The notes under the pieces are model-generated. The model did no database searches. It was given only the letters and a program-made list of their open reading frames with translations, and was not told where the DNA came from. From positions 204,488,613 through 204,552,612 of the forward strand of contig NC_081408.1 of NCBI RefSeq assembly GCF_030272615.1: 64,000 nucleotides of DNA, written 5' to 3'. The stretch is from Cryptomeria japonica (taxonomy: Eukaryota; Streptophyta; Pinopsida; Cupressales; Cupressaceae). This document shows, piece by piece, positions 1-11,229 of this stretch (positions within the stretch are counted from its first letter, which is position 1; each line of letters begins with the position of its first letter). The translations under genes and the position numbers were made by a program.

Positions 1-405
1 AGGAAGATAAGGAGCATAAGAGTAGACAAACCTAAGACGTGCCCAAAGCTGGGTTTTACCTTGGATATCAAGTGGAGCATAAACATTAGAAATTATAATC
101 GTCTCAAAAGAATCCAAAGAAGAAGAAACCATGGAAATAGAAGAATGACTAGAAATCCACTAGAGAGGAACAATCTTACAAGGATCCCAGAAAAGAGCCA
201 AGCCTCCAAAATTACCATAAGACCCAAGGCATTAACACTAACCAAAATACCATATATGAGAAGCATACTGAAGCATGACATCAACAAAAACCTTAGTCTC
301 CTGAACATAGAAGATGTCCGGAGAATGAATTTAAACCAAGTCATGAATAGCCTTTTGATGCAAGGTGCTATTCAACCCAGTTAGATTCTAAGAGAGAACA
401 ATCAT
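1..405 (-). pseudogene. LINE ORF2 N-terminus, AP-type endonuclease, partial
   Basis: ORF2 carries the endonuclease that nicks target DNA plus a reverse transcriptase; only the endonuclease N-terminus is in the window. The ATG at 405-403 overlaps the ORF1 stop. Visible motifs are LTGLNSTLHQKAIHDL, then SPDIFYVQETK with the catalytic Glu of QETK, and ISNVYAP further on, typical of exonuclease-endonuclease-phosphatase folds. In-frame stops replace residues that are usually Trp or Gln. The reading continues past position 1. Confidence 0.75.
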
Positions 406-1790
406 GGAGGAGGAGAAAAGTGAGCATCAATGGTCTTAACAGACCCAGACTTCACCAATAAATATCCAGTAAGTTTAATCTTTTCAAGATCCTTATTACG
501 CCCAACAATAGAAGAAGGTACAAAGGGACCTTTCTTGAGAGGGCATTGTTGCACATCGAAGCTCTGAGAAGAACCCTCACCAGTGCCAGAAACCACCTAA
601 GCTAAATCTACAAGAACCATGTCATCTTGCAAAGGCTCATGCACGAACCCATTTTGATCTTGCACAATAGGAGGGTCATTCATCACAATAGTATCCTATG
701 AAATATGGGCCTCAAATCCTGAATCCTTATTTGTAACAACATCCACCAGAGTTCCCTCCTCTAAGCCCAAAGAATTCAATACCTCAAACCGATTGAGACC
801 CTCATCAGTTTTCATGTCTCTGAGAGTTCTTTTTTGCCCATGATTCCTTGCTCGAGATTTAACATGAACAAAACCTTCATTATCCATACCCAAATCAGTA
901 TCACTCATTGGGGCTTTCCCTGTGTCTTCTTCAACCTCCTTTGGTGGTGAAGAAGGAGAGAACCCATTAGAACAAGAATTTTTATTAACTTTAGGACAAT
1001 GCCGCTGAAGATGTCCATATTCATGACAAAACCTACAATAAAAAGGCAGGGAGTCATAATCAAGTGACTAAACCCATGAAGAAGTGCCAAGACTGATTTC
1101 AAGAGAATCTGGCAAGGGGTTATTCAAATCCATTTCCACACAAATACGAGCATAAGAAATTACCTTACGTTCTAGGGTTTTTTGAGCAATTGCAGCAGGC
1201 TTCCCAAGTAGAGAAGCAATCCGCTGCAAAATATCATCTCTCCAAAACTCTAGCAGAAGACGCAGAAGGCAAATCCAAACAGGAACCCTAGAAGGCAATT
1301 AATCGACATAATTAAAACCCATATGCCAGGGTTTGATAAATAACTTGGAATAATTATAGACCTAGGGTCCACCCTCAAATACCCAATTTTGATCAGCTAA
1401 ATTGGAAAAAGAGACCACAAAATAGCTATTTGCAGTGAGCATAATATCCATATCATCGTCAACCTACCATGTTCGTCTAATCTAGGCCTCCAGAGCTGAT
1501 AGAGGAATACAAATGCTAATAAATTTGTAGATGAGAGTATGACAACTCAAATATGACACACCTTCTACAACTAACTCAGGAGAGATAACCAAAACTGGGC
1601 AATCTTGGCTTCCAGGGAAGCAACCATTAACTTTCTTCATTTTTGAGCCCTCACTGATATAAAAAGACTCTGGCTTTTGTGCATGCAGACCCTGAGAAGA
1701 GCCAAGAAAACTCGAGGAAGAATCATGATGAGACACCTCAGCACCAGCCACCACCAAACTGGTAGATGCCACCTGTGCTGCCATGAACAT
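402..1790 (-). pseudogene. LINE ORF1 protein, DUF4283 plus CCHC zinc knuckle
   Basis: RNA-binding, Gag-like ORF1 protein of plant L1 LINEs, expected to coat LINE RNA. The first in-frame ATG is at 1790 and one frame runs to a TGA at 402-404. A DUF4283 domain follows a Ser-rich N-terminus, with blocks such as VDDDMDIMLTANSYF, SRVPVWICL and LLGKPAAIAQKTLERK. A CX2CX4HX4C knuckle (CRFCHEYGHLQRHC) lies near 1010-1055. In-frame stops near 1480, 1462, 1366, 1304, 1075 and 597 fall at positions that are normally Trp or Gln in the family. The C-terminal third is low-conservation linker. The ORF1 stop and ORF2 start overlap in the four bases ATGA. Confidence 0.85.
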
Positions 1791-1950
1791 AAGTAGGACC
1801 AAACACCCACGAATAGATCTTCCCGCAAACTGAATTCGAGACACCCACACTCGCAGCACCACATAGACCCCCAATCACCAACGTGGTCTATAGTAGATGT
1901 GAAAGGCAACTAGGGAAACCCTAGCGCCGCCCCACACATCCTGTCTCTTA

Positions 1951-3640
1951 CTTTACAAATAGGGTTTTGTATGTATTTGTTTGTAAATCAATAACTACAA
2001 AATATATTAAATTTTTATAGTTTATAATATTAAATCTTATATATTCTAGATTTCACTTTATGAATCTTTTTTATCAACATTTCAGACCATATTCTATGAT
2101 GCATCATCAAAATGTATAGAATTTGTCTACATAATTCATCACTATGATATATAAAGCTACTTTCTTATTCTATACATCTTAATAATACATCATAAAGTAT
2201 GATTTAAAGTGTTTGGTAGAAAAAAAATCTCTTTCCATAGATTCTAATAAAGTATTAAAGAGAATTATCTATTAAAGAGAATTATCTAAAATTTTGATTG
2301 TAAAATTTTCCTATAATCAAGTTTATAAACATAGAAGATCTAATTAGAAATTATATTAGCTTTTTCCAAAGTTGTACTAAACATTATTTGCGGTCTGGTT
2401 TATTCAGTTGTCGGTGTACTCAGAAGTATGGCAAGTTGTGGGAAGGCAAAAGAAGAAGGGGAATGATGAAATTTATCACATGGGAATTATTCCTAAAGAC
2501 GTAGATGGTATAATATACTATTTCATATCATTTACCTTTCCAAAACTGTCCTGAGTTGGGTGTTTGTAAAAGCAGAAAATTATGTGGCTGAGAAAAGATT
2601 TAGTTCTTTGCAAGATGCTAATTATTATTCCTTAAAAACGTAGATGGTACGATATAAGTTATTTCATATCTTTTCAGAAGCTTAAGAATGATTATACAAT
2701 ATCATTTACACTTTCAAAACTGTCCTTAATTTGGATTTTGTGAAAGAGAAAAATTTTCTGGCTGAGAAAAGATTTGTTCTCAAAATATCTACCGACAAAC
2801 CAAAATATCTCAAAGAAAAGTTTGAATTCTCTAAAAATATCTGTTAGACCCGTACAATATTTAAAGAGTTCAAGAAAACGTTCTGACATAAACTAAAGCT
2901 TTTATTCGTGGATTTCCTCGTTTTACCATATTGTCATTAAGATAGAAGACTAGGAAAAAGATCATCTATATATTTACTAAACAAAGAGAAAAGATTTGTT
3001 CTCAAAATATCTACCGACAAAGTTTATCTGCTCTGCAGAATCACCAAAATATCTCAAAGAAAAGTTTGAATTCTCTAAAAATATCTGTTAGAGCCGTACA
3101 ATATTTAAAGAGTTCAAGAAAACGTTCTGACATAAACTAAAGCTTTTATTCGTGGATTTCCTCGTTTTACCATATTGTCATTAAGATAGAAGACTAGGAA
3201 AAAGATCATCTATATATTTACTAAACAAAGACAATATATACCGCGGACTAAAGTGTATCGAGCATCATCTCTACAGCTGTCAAAGACAATTTGATAATAA
3301 CAGGTATGGTGAAAAAGTTTATTGCAGGTTTCTTTTTATATGTCGCTTTCTGAAACAAAAGCATTAATGTCAAGGAGTAAAACACAAAAAACATAAGTGA
3401 GAAACGTGGAGGCCATTTTCCATTCCACAGGTCTTTTTTGGCTCTTCTGTATGCTACGGTGAACCAGATGAGTATTATGACTCTGTCAAACAAAGAAAGG
3501 AACCTATTAATAAGGTGATATCTCAGCTTTTCATTTTGGGAATACTGGAACTTTTAAATATATATCCTAATGTTCTCTTGTAACAGAACTACGTTAATGA
3601 GATTTCAAAACACATATTGTTTACCTAAAAGTTTAAAAGA
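1951..3640. repeat. Direct duplication, copy 1 (~1.7 kb)
   Basis: This AT-rich block is repeated in the same orientation at about 6158-7812. Matching landmarks are the starts (tttactttaNaaatagggNt), the tract atagaagatctaat (2331-2344), gttctgacataaactaaagc (2881) and ggctcttctgtatgctacgg (3433). Divergence is moderate, with small indels. No ORF persists in both copies beyond about 60 codons, so I do not call a gene. Confidence 0.8.
2764..3229. repeat. Near-identical tandem duplication inside copy 1 (~222-244 bp units)
   Basis: Unit 1 is 2764-2985 and unit 2 is 2986-3229. Both run from gagaaaagatttgttctcaa to tatatatttactaaacaaag. Unit 2 carries 22 extra bases around the tract ctgctctgcagaatca that unit 1 lacks. 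The paralogous copy at 7135-7380 is single and contains those bases, so unit 1 has a deletion. The units are almost identical, so the duplication is recent compared with the 1.7-kb one. Confidence 0.8.
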
Positions 3641-4275
3641 AATAAAAAGACAAATAATCAATCATAATATGGGATTTAAAATTGAAAAATGAATTTTCAT
3701 AAATAATTTTGTTGAAAAATTATATTGGCAATTCATAAGGAGATGTATTCATAGATTCTATTTTAGAACCCTTTTAATCATATTTAAATACTAAGATTAT
3801 ATATTAAAATACATTAAATAATAAATTCAAGAAGTTAAGATTTATAGAATATTCTAGCTATAAAATATTCTAATCATCAAATATCTTATTACAAAACACA
3901 AAAGATAATAAAATATATCTCTTAATTTCTTACTTTTTAAAACTCATAAAAATATATAAAAAAAATTTAAATTTAAAAAAAAATACTTTGATAAACTCAA
4001 TAAAATCCTAATCATTGAAAAAAATAAATCAATATTATACTCTTAAATTACTAACATGTTGTTATCAATCTTTTCATTATTTAGGTGGAGATTTAGCCGT
4101 TAAGTACATTACAAAACCTGTATAAACTTTTCCTACAACTAATTTATAATTTAAGTATGAATCCTTTTGATTATTTTATGTATAATAATGTATTGATATT
4201 TATAAGTTTCTTTGCTCCATGTGGATAATTGCTTGTCCTACTCACTCCCTCTTTGACAGATAAGGAAAGGATATC
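3641..4275. other. AT-rich intergenic DNA, no feature seen
   Basis: Very A/T-rich with short poly-A and poly-T runs. I see no ORF, repeat border or RNA gene. Confidence 0.6.
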
Positions 4276-4636
4276 TACCTCTATTATCTATATATACGTT
4301 CATTCAACTCCATCGATATGTAGAAGCTCTCCACTGATTAATTATAGTTGAGGTGGAGTGCATTGAGAAACATTAATGTCTTTTTTTTTCACTTCTACAC
4401 TGGAAAACTATCAAGGAGGAAGTAAAAGTTCCCTAGTTAAAATCCCAAGGAAGAACTCTTGTATGATAATTCCTATTGAAGAGTTCCATATTTTGTTGTG
4501 TGTTTCAGAATGATGTCTACAAGTTCCCGAGAATTGACGTTTACCTCTGTCATTTATATATACTTTTATTCAACTCCATCGATATGTAGAAAGCTCTCCA
4601 TTAGTTATAGTTGAGGTGCAGTGCATTGAGACACAG
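4276..4636 (+). repeat. Duplicated TATA-containing leader module (two copies, 266 bp apart)
   Basis: Copy 1 is about 4276-4372 and copy 2 about 4542-4636. Both carry a TATA-like ctatatatac or tatatatactt, then attcaactccatcgatatgt, ctctcca, and a purine-rich tagttgaggtg leading to gtgcattgaga. After each copy comes ctatcaa(a/g)gag and a segment with atcccaaggaa. This looks like a promoter plus 5' leader duplicated upstream of a small ORF. The promoter reading is inference. Confidence 0.45.
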
Positions 4637-4693
4637 AGAAGCTAATTCTTTTCATTTCTACACTTAAGAGCTATCAAAGAGAGTAAGAGTTCC

Positions 4694-4834
4694 ATGGGTG
4701 ACATCCCAAGGAATAAGTCTTGCCGAGTTTGCTTAAGCTCGGGAACATGTATACATCATCCCGATGCACAGAACAAACCAGTGATGATTCTATTCTCTTT
4801 CTTTCTCTTGAATGTTTTTGTGTTTCTATTTTAA
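4694..4834 (+). CDS. Small Cys-containing ORF, 46 codons, function unknown
   Basis: This ORF begins with ATG at 4694 just after the second leader module and ends with TAA at 4832-4834. The N-terminal half contains KSCRVCLSSGTCIHH, with three cysteines and two histidines. The C-terminal 16 residues are hydrophobic (ILFSFFLLNVFVFLF). The first module is followed by a related segment encoding a similar but unstarted peptide. It could be a first exon, a small peptide gene or chance; no family is recognised. Confidence 0.2.
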   Translation: MGDIPRNKSCRVCLSSGTCIHHPDAQNKPVMILFSFFLLNVFVFLF

Positions 4835-5109
4835 CTGACAAATTGCTTTCCTGTATATACACTTTCAAATCATTTGGAACTAATGTTTCCTGCTCCTCAG
4901 TTTTGGGTAAGGTTTGATTCTTTCTCTTGGTTTAGATTTATCTACTTGTAAAAAGTTGAGTGCCAAATTTGAATCTGGTCGAAATCAGAAAGTTATATAA
5001 ACTCTTTTTTTTTTTTTTTTTCTTTTCCCTGTTAAACCAGATTAGAAGAGTAAAATGTGATTTTGATACAAACAATGAAAATTGAATTGTTTCATTTTTC
5101 AAAAAAAAT
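4835..5109. other. AT-rich spacer, no feature seen
   Basis: Contains an 18-base T run near 5005-5022. Nothing else is recognised. Confidence 0.5.
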
Positions 5110-6480
5110 TCTATGTAGTATCTTTTAATTCTCTTTTAGAAAGGATGTTTGTTTTTTGAATTGAAAAATATTAACGTTAATAAATTTTTACAGTTCATAA
5201 TATTAAATCTTATATGATTCTAAATTTAATGGGGTGAAACATTTTTTATTGTTTTACATCTATCATGGGGAAGTATATAACAAGTCTTCATGATTCATCA
5301 TCAGAATGTAAAAATCAGCTCCCTTACTCAATGTAATCTTATGTATTTTGAAGTATGATCAGAAATGTTGATAGGAAAATTTTTTGTTCTAAACAGTGAA
5401 AATTCAGTCCAAGAGAAAAATCAGAGAACTGATTTGTTTAAATCTTTTTTTTTATTTCTATATAAAACCCATCTCAATCAAGAGGTTCTAAAGATTCCAT
5501 GTCCTCTTTGTCTGCTATAGTATCTTTAGTCAGTTCAACTGGATTATAAGAATAAATTGTGTCTTGGGACCAATTGATGTAAATAAAATTATTTATTTTT
5601 TATTGTCAAATATCTATCTAGAATATCTTGTCCCCTTCTTAAGAAAAATGGTTTTATTTAAAACTGAAAAAAGTTAAAGATATTAAATCTTTAAAATTCA
5701 TAATATTAGATCTTATATGTTTTTGGATTTGGCTAGGTGAATATTTTCTATTAACATTTTAGATCGAATGTCATGGTCTATCATCAAGAAATATAAAACA
5801 AGTGTCAATGATTCAACATGAAGATGTATGACACAACTCTCTTGTTCAATAAATTAATGATGGATAATAAAATATGATATGAAATCTTGATAGAAGAAAT
5901 TCCTTGTTCTATACATTTCTAAACTAGATTGTATGAAAGTTGGCTTCAAAAACAGACAGAATTTGATTCCATAAATCATTTGTTTGTTTATATGAAACCT
6001 ATCTAAATTTGGAGCTTCTAAAGCTTCAAAGTCCTCTTTCTCTGCTATAATGTCTTTAGTCAACAAGATTGTAAAATGAAATTATGGAATTAGGGCAAGT
6101 GATACAAATAGAATTTGTGAATTGCCTTGTGAAATGTTTGTCTAAAATATCTTGTCTTTTACTTTAAAAATAGGGATTTGTATGTATTTGTTTGTAAATT
6201 AATAACTCTGAAATATATTAAATTTTTATAGTTCATAATACGAAGTCTTATATATTTTGGATTTGACTTTATGAATCTTTTTTATCAACATTTCAGACCA
6301 TATTTCATGATGCATCATTAGAATGTATAGAGTTTGTCTCCATAATTCATCACTCCATATATAAAACTGCTTTCTTATTCTATACATCTTAATAATACAT
6401 CATAAAATACGATTTAAAGTGTTTCGTAGAAGAAAATTCTCTTTCCATAGATTCTAATAATGTATTATAGAGAATTATCC
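5110..6480. repeat. ~525-bp tandem array, about three diverged units
   Basis: Units begin near 5110, 5626 and 6151. Each carries, in order, a (c)ttgtc(c/t) poly-pyrimidine start, aaaattcataatatt, cttatatNtttNgattt, a catcatcaNaatgta motif and, in the first two, a tcctctttNtctgctata block followed by gtctttagtca. The third unit is also the start of duplication copy 2. Units are well diverged, so the array is old. Confidence 0.6.
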
Positions 6481-7812
6481 TATAATCAAATTTATAAACA
6501 TAGAAGATCTAATGTATTTTTTTCTGGATTCGATTGTGTGTATATTTTTCCATCAACGTTTCGAATCACACTCCGTGATTCATCATCAGGATGAAAAGAA
6601 TTCCCAAGACATGAATCACGGAGTGTGATTCGAAACGTTGATGGAAAAATATACACACAATCGAATCCAGAAAAAAATACACTAGAAATGCAAAATGGAT
6701 TGTGGAAATCTCATAGCTTTAATAGAAGATCTAATTAGAAATTATATAACCTTTTCCCAAAATTGTACTAAACATTATTTGTGGTCTGGTTTATTCAGTT
6801 GTCAGTGTACTCAGAAGTATGGCAAGTTGTGGGAACGCAAAAGAAGAAGGGGAATGATGAAATTCATCACATGGGAATTATTCCTAAAGACGTAATATAT
6901 TATTTCATATCATTTACCTTTCTAAAACTGTCCTGAGTTGGGTGTTTGTAAAAGTAGCAAATTTGTGGCTGAGAAAAGATTTAGTTCTGTGCAAGATGGT
7001 AATTATTCCTAAACACGTAGATGGTACAATTTACTATTTCATATCTTTTCCCAAGCTTAAGAGTGATTATACAAAATATCATTTACACTTTCAAAACTGT
7101 CCTTAATTTGGATTTTCTGAGAGGGAAAAATTTTGTGGCTGAGAAGAGATTTGTTCTGAAAATATCTATTATCTGCTCTGCAGAATCACCAAAATATCTC
7201 AAAGAAAAATTCAAAAAAATATCTGTTAGAGCCGTACAATATTTAAAGTGTTCGAAAAAACGTTCTGACATAAACTAAAGCTTTTACTCGTGGATTTCCT
7301 CGTTTTAGCATATTGTCATTAAGATAGAAGACTAGAAAAAAGATTCTCTATATATTTACTAAACAAAGACAATACATACTGCGGAATAAAGTGTATTGAA
7401 CATCATCTCTACAGCTGTCTGCATTTCTGGAGTTCCAAACAGCTGTCAAAGACAATTTGATAATAACAGGTATGGTGAAAAAGTTTATTGCAGGTTTCGT
7501 TTTATATGTGTGTTTCTGAAACAAAAGCAGTAATGTCGAGGAGTAAAACACAAAAAATCATAAGTGAAACGTGGAGGCCATTTTCCATACCACAGTTTTT
7601 TTTGGCTCTTCTGTATGCTACGGTGAACCAGATGAGTATTGTGACTGTGTCAAACAAAGAAAGGAACCTATTAATAAGGTGATATGTCAGCTTTTCCTTT
7701 TGTGAATACTGGAACTTTAAATATATATCTTGATGTTCTCTTGTAACAGAACTATGTTAATGAGATTTCAAAAGACATATTGTTTACATAAAAGTTTAAA
7801 AGAAATAAAAAA
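6158..7812. repeat. Direct duplication, copy 2 (~1.65 kb)
   Basis: Second copy of the 1951-3640 block. Relative to copy 1 it carries a 208-bp foldback insertion plus target duplication (6500-6735) and only one copy of the 222-bp unit. It shares the segment ttggctcttctgtatgctac (7599), flanked by acagttttttttgg before it and aataaggtgata after it. That segment looks exon-like, but I recognise no protein in it. Confidence 0.8.
6514..6721. mobile_element. Foldback insertion with perfect 70-bp inverted repeat and 14-bp TSD
   Basis: The left arm (6514-6583) and right arm (6611-6680) are exact reverse complements over 70 bases, separated by a 27-nt spacer. A unique tail (6681-6721) follows the right arm. 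The insertion is flanked by the 14-bp direct repeat atagaagatctaat (6500-6513 and 6722-6735). The same 14 bp occurs once, uninterrupted, at 2331-2344 in the paralogous copy, giving an empty-site control. It has no coding capacity. A 14-bp TSD is more like target-primed or SINE-like insertion than a classical MITE. Confidence 0.85.
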
Positions 7813-7847
7813 ACAAATAATCATAGATATTATGGGATATAAAATTG

Positions 7848-8025
7848 AAAACTGTCCTTAATTGGGAGTTTGTAAAAGGACAAAATTTTGTGGCTGAGAA
7901 AAGATTTGTTCTCAAAATATCTATGGACAAAGTTTCTCTGCTCTGCGGAATGACTAAAATATCTCACAGAAAAGTTTGGATTCTCTAAAAATATCTGTTA
8001 CAGCCGTACAATATTCAAAGTGTTA
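7848..8025. repeat. Partial third copy of the local repeat
   Basis: Begins aaactgtccttaatt and contains gagaaaagatttgttctcaa, ctgctctgcggaatgac and the cagccgtacaatattc segment, matching 2700-2860 and 7095-7240 in order. It is truncated at both ends and followed by a short repeated tctgttagagccgtacaata at about 8048-8067. Confidence 0.7.
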
Positions 8026-8596
8026 AAAAAAACAAAATGTTCTCTCTAATACAAATATCTGTTAGAGCCGTACAATATCGATTAGATAGTTTGAATACAA
8101 ATGTTCTCTCTAATACTAAAAAGGTTATGTAACATATTAATTCCAGTTTCACAATATATCCTAGATACTTTGATCTATGCTGTTGATTGGCTAAGTAATG
8201 TAATACCAAGATGCGTGCATTATTTCCATGACATATAATGTTGTAGAGTGCTGTTAAATTTTGCTCTATCAAAGTTGTTCTGCTATTTTTCAGGTAATGT
8301 GTACAAAGGTAGAGCGTGGAATATGATAACTATATCTTTATCTTTTAGAAGTACATAAATATCTACATTTTATCTTTTAGAAGTATATAAATAGGCATAC
8401 GGAACGATACTATTTAGAGCATAAATAAAGAAAAATCTAAGACAAAATCTAAGACAAATCCCTTTAACATCATCCACAATCCACTTCCTTTTAATTCACA
8501 TGGTTTCTTAACTCTTGCCGATAGAATGCTTAGTTTACAAACAAGTATGTTATATATTAATATTATGCGCATTCTGAGGATAATGGCATCGATTAG
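8026..8596. other. AT-rich DNA with a short tandem repeat
   Basis: Two copies of atcttttagaagtaNataaat lie at about 8339-8390, followed by the doubled phrase aaatctaagacaa (8430-8457). No gene is supported. Confidence 0.4.
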
Positions 8597-8820
8597 GGTT
8601 TTCACTTGTCACAAAAGCAGTGAGTTATAAAGCAAATAGACTAGTGAGAATAGGTTTTAAGGTTGCAAGTCTCTTTTTAAAAGGACCGTTGTACTGTGTG
8701 TCTTTTCTTAGAGTTTTCATTTGTCACAAAAGCAGTGAGAGTTATAAACAAATAGATTAGTGATAATAGGTTTTAAGGTTGCAAATCTCTCTTTTAAAAG
8801 GATCTTGTACTGTGTCTTTT
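8597..8820. repeat. Tandem duplication, ~110-bp units
   Basis: Unit 1 is about 8597-8706 and unit 2 about 8708-8820. Both run from agNgttttcaNttgtcacaa through aataggttttaaggttgcaa to gtactgtgtNtcttt. They differ by several substitutions and small indels. No coding potential is visible. Confidence 0.8.
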
Positions 8821-11229
8821 AATTTATAGGAATTGTAAATATTTATTATTATTTTTTATTTAGGAAATAGAATTAATTGAATATAAAATGTTTTAAGGTT
8901 ATTTTTTCAGGTGGAAATTTTTTTGTCAAAGGATGGATGTATTAAATGCCTTTTTATTTGTGGGAGGTGGATATTTATTAATGTATTAGGGAATCAAAGA
9001 AGGTTAATATGAGATATTTAAGGTGTAGGTTCTATGAAAGGAGATTCAGGATCTATTTTGAACAAGCAGGAGGTCTCGAGCCCTAGAAATAGCTACCCTA
9101 GCTTAGACTCTTTTATGCAACTTGTAATCATTTGAAAATTTAAATTTTTAGAAATAATTGTTTCTATTTTTAAAATTTATATATTGATATGAGTAGAATA
9201 TATTAAGTAATAAAATTCATGAGACCAAAAGATTTCATAAATTGCAAAGCTTAAAATCTTAAACCCAAACTAAACTTCAAATCAAACTTTAAAATGATTA
9301 TTAAAAAACTCAATAGCACCCACTAAATTTTTTTAGGAAGCCCCTTCGACGAGATCCAACCTAAGTATTTGTTGAAACATATAAAAAATAGAAAAAAAAA
9401 GTTATTATTATTTCATATAGTGAGTTTTAAATATGAAAAAAAAATTTAATGAAAAAGGTAAATATGATTAATAATTTATTTTTCTAAAAATTAATGTATA
9501 TTTGATTTTTTTTTTAAGAAAGATAATACAACCAAAATGATTATTAACCAAAAAAAAAAAATATAGGCCATTTGAATATTATATTTAATAGTATTTTTAT
9601 AATATATAAAATTAATTTTAAAAGTTCTTAAAAAAGTATGTGAATTGTTAAAAAAAATATTCTTGTTAGATATTTTGTGGAAGCGATTTCCTCAAGAGCA
9701 TGATCTATATCTAGGTAAAAATTATATGGCATTCTTATGATGTATATCTTCACACAATGTTATATTTGTCAATTTTATTTTTTTTTCTATTTTTTTTATG
9801 ATGGTTTCATTATCGCAATGCCTTTCATTTGATGTTTTAAGAACAATATTAATTGTCAAAAAAATATTTAATGGTAATTTTAAAGTTTTTAATTGTGGTT
9901 GTCTACAATTTAGTTTGAAAAAGATGATAATTAAAATGAAAATGTTGTTTATTGAAAATAAATGAAAAGCCTTTCAATATATGAAAAAAATTAAATTTAC
10001 TATCAAAATAATATATATGAATATTAAAAATTACAATAATATATAATATATATTACCTACTATAATTTTTTATGGTTTATTAATAATTTGAAGTGTCATA
10101 TATATTCTAGACCTCCTGCAAGAATGAGCCTTGGTATGTTTATATTTGATTTAGAAAGTTTAACTTTTTTTAGTTCACAAAATTAGATATACGTAGTAAC
10201 ATAAGAAACAGGTAACACATAAAGGTATGTTTGGTAGCATTTCTAATGTTTAACATTTTTGAATCTTCAAGAATTTGAAGACAATCTAAAATAATGTTTG
10301 ACTTTTGTTTCTATTTTTTAATATAATAATTTAACTAATGTTTAAGATATTCATTAATTAAGTGTTTATTACACTTTATACTATTTTTATAAGGTATTTT
10401 CTTCTCAAACAACATGAGGTGAACATCCTTGACTACTAACATTAATATTTAAAGAATAAATATATGTTTGCAATTTTTTTTATAAATTTTCTTATTAGAA
10501 TATTAAATGAGATCAACTATTTATTTAGGCACATATTATTTCATAATCTATAAGTATTTTCATATATATCCATATTAAATACTATGTTCATATCATTTTT
10601 CATATTTTTTGAATTTTACTATTTTATTTTTTAATAATCCTATTTTGATTCTAGAAAATGTAAAGTTAATAAACACATATATCAATGTCAATAGTGTCAC
10701 TTGCATGTGTTCATAAGACACATAATGTATGGTATGTGAACCTTATAATGTAGGATTAAGGATTATAAATATGTTATACAACTGATTAATCTAATAATAT
10801 AATAAAAAAAATAACAGGAAAGGCCTTGGGTGTGTGGAATTTTTTTCAGTATTAGTTTTTTTACTGGTCACAATTGCTGTTTTGAATTCTCATTGTGTAC
10901 AAAAAAACATAACTTGACCTAAAATTATCATTTTATTTCCAGAATGTATATAATTGTTTCTATTTTTTCTTCATATAATTTATTTTTAAAAAACCATAAA
11001 AGAAAAAAACTTATTTAAAAATTAAAAAACTCATTATTTCAAGTTTATGGACCTCCTTGATTAGAAATTATTTCAAAAATGGAAAAATTATTTCAATTAA
11101 TAAAACTACATATTTTAGATCTGCATAGTCTCATTTATAATGGGTTTTAACTATAATAAAAAGTTCTACAAAAATGGTGTTCAAATAACATAGCCCTTAG
11201 GTTGAAGGTAAAACCAAGTCCAAGGCTAA
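8821..11229. other. AT-rich intergenic DNA, nothing recognised
   Basis: About 2.4 kb dominated by A/T runs and short ta-rich stretches. One GC-richer phrase (9040-9120, around ggaggtctcgagccctag) may be a remnant of an unknown transposon. No ORF, LTR pair or RNA gene was found. Confidence 0.6.

Larger units (their letters stand above)
1..1950 (-). mobile_element. LINE (L1-type), 5' part, running off the left edge
   Basis: Minus-strand non-LTR retrotransposon. The 5' end lies near 1950, where a GC-richer leader (1915-1940) gives way to the AT-rich repeat that also occurs at 6158. ORF1 (1790-402) and the start of ORF2 (405-1) follow in the usual order. The remainder of ORF2 lies beyond the window. 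Both ORFs are broken by stops but not visibly by frameshifts, so the copy is dead but structurally preserved. Confidence 0.8.

Noticed and set aside
7488-7682. Exon-like segment LALLYATVNQMSIVTV flanked by possible splice sites, also at 3428-3515
   Set aside because: The reading is similar in both duplicated copies, but no protein family was recognised and the upstream frame is broken; kept only as part of the repeat.
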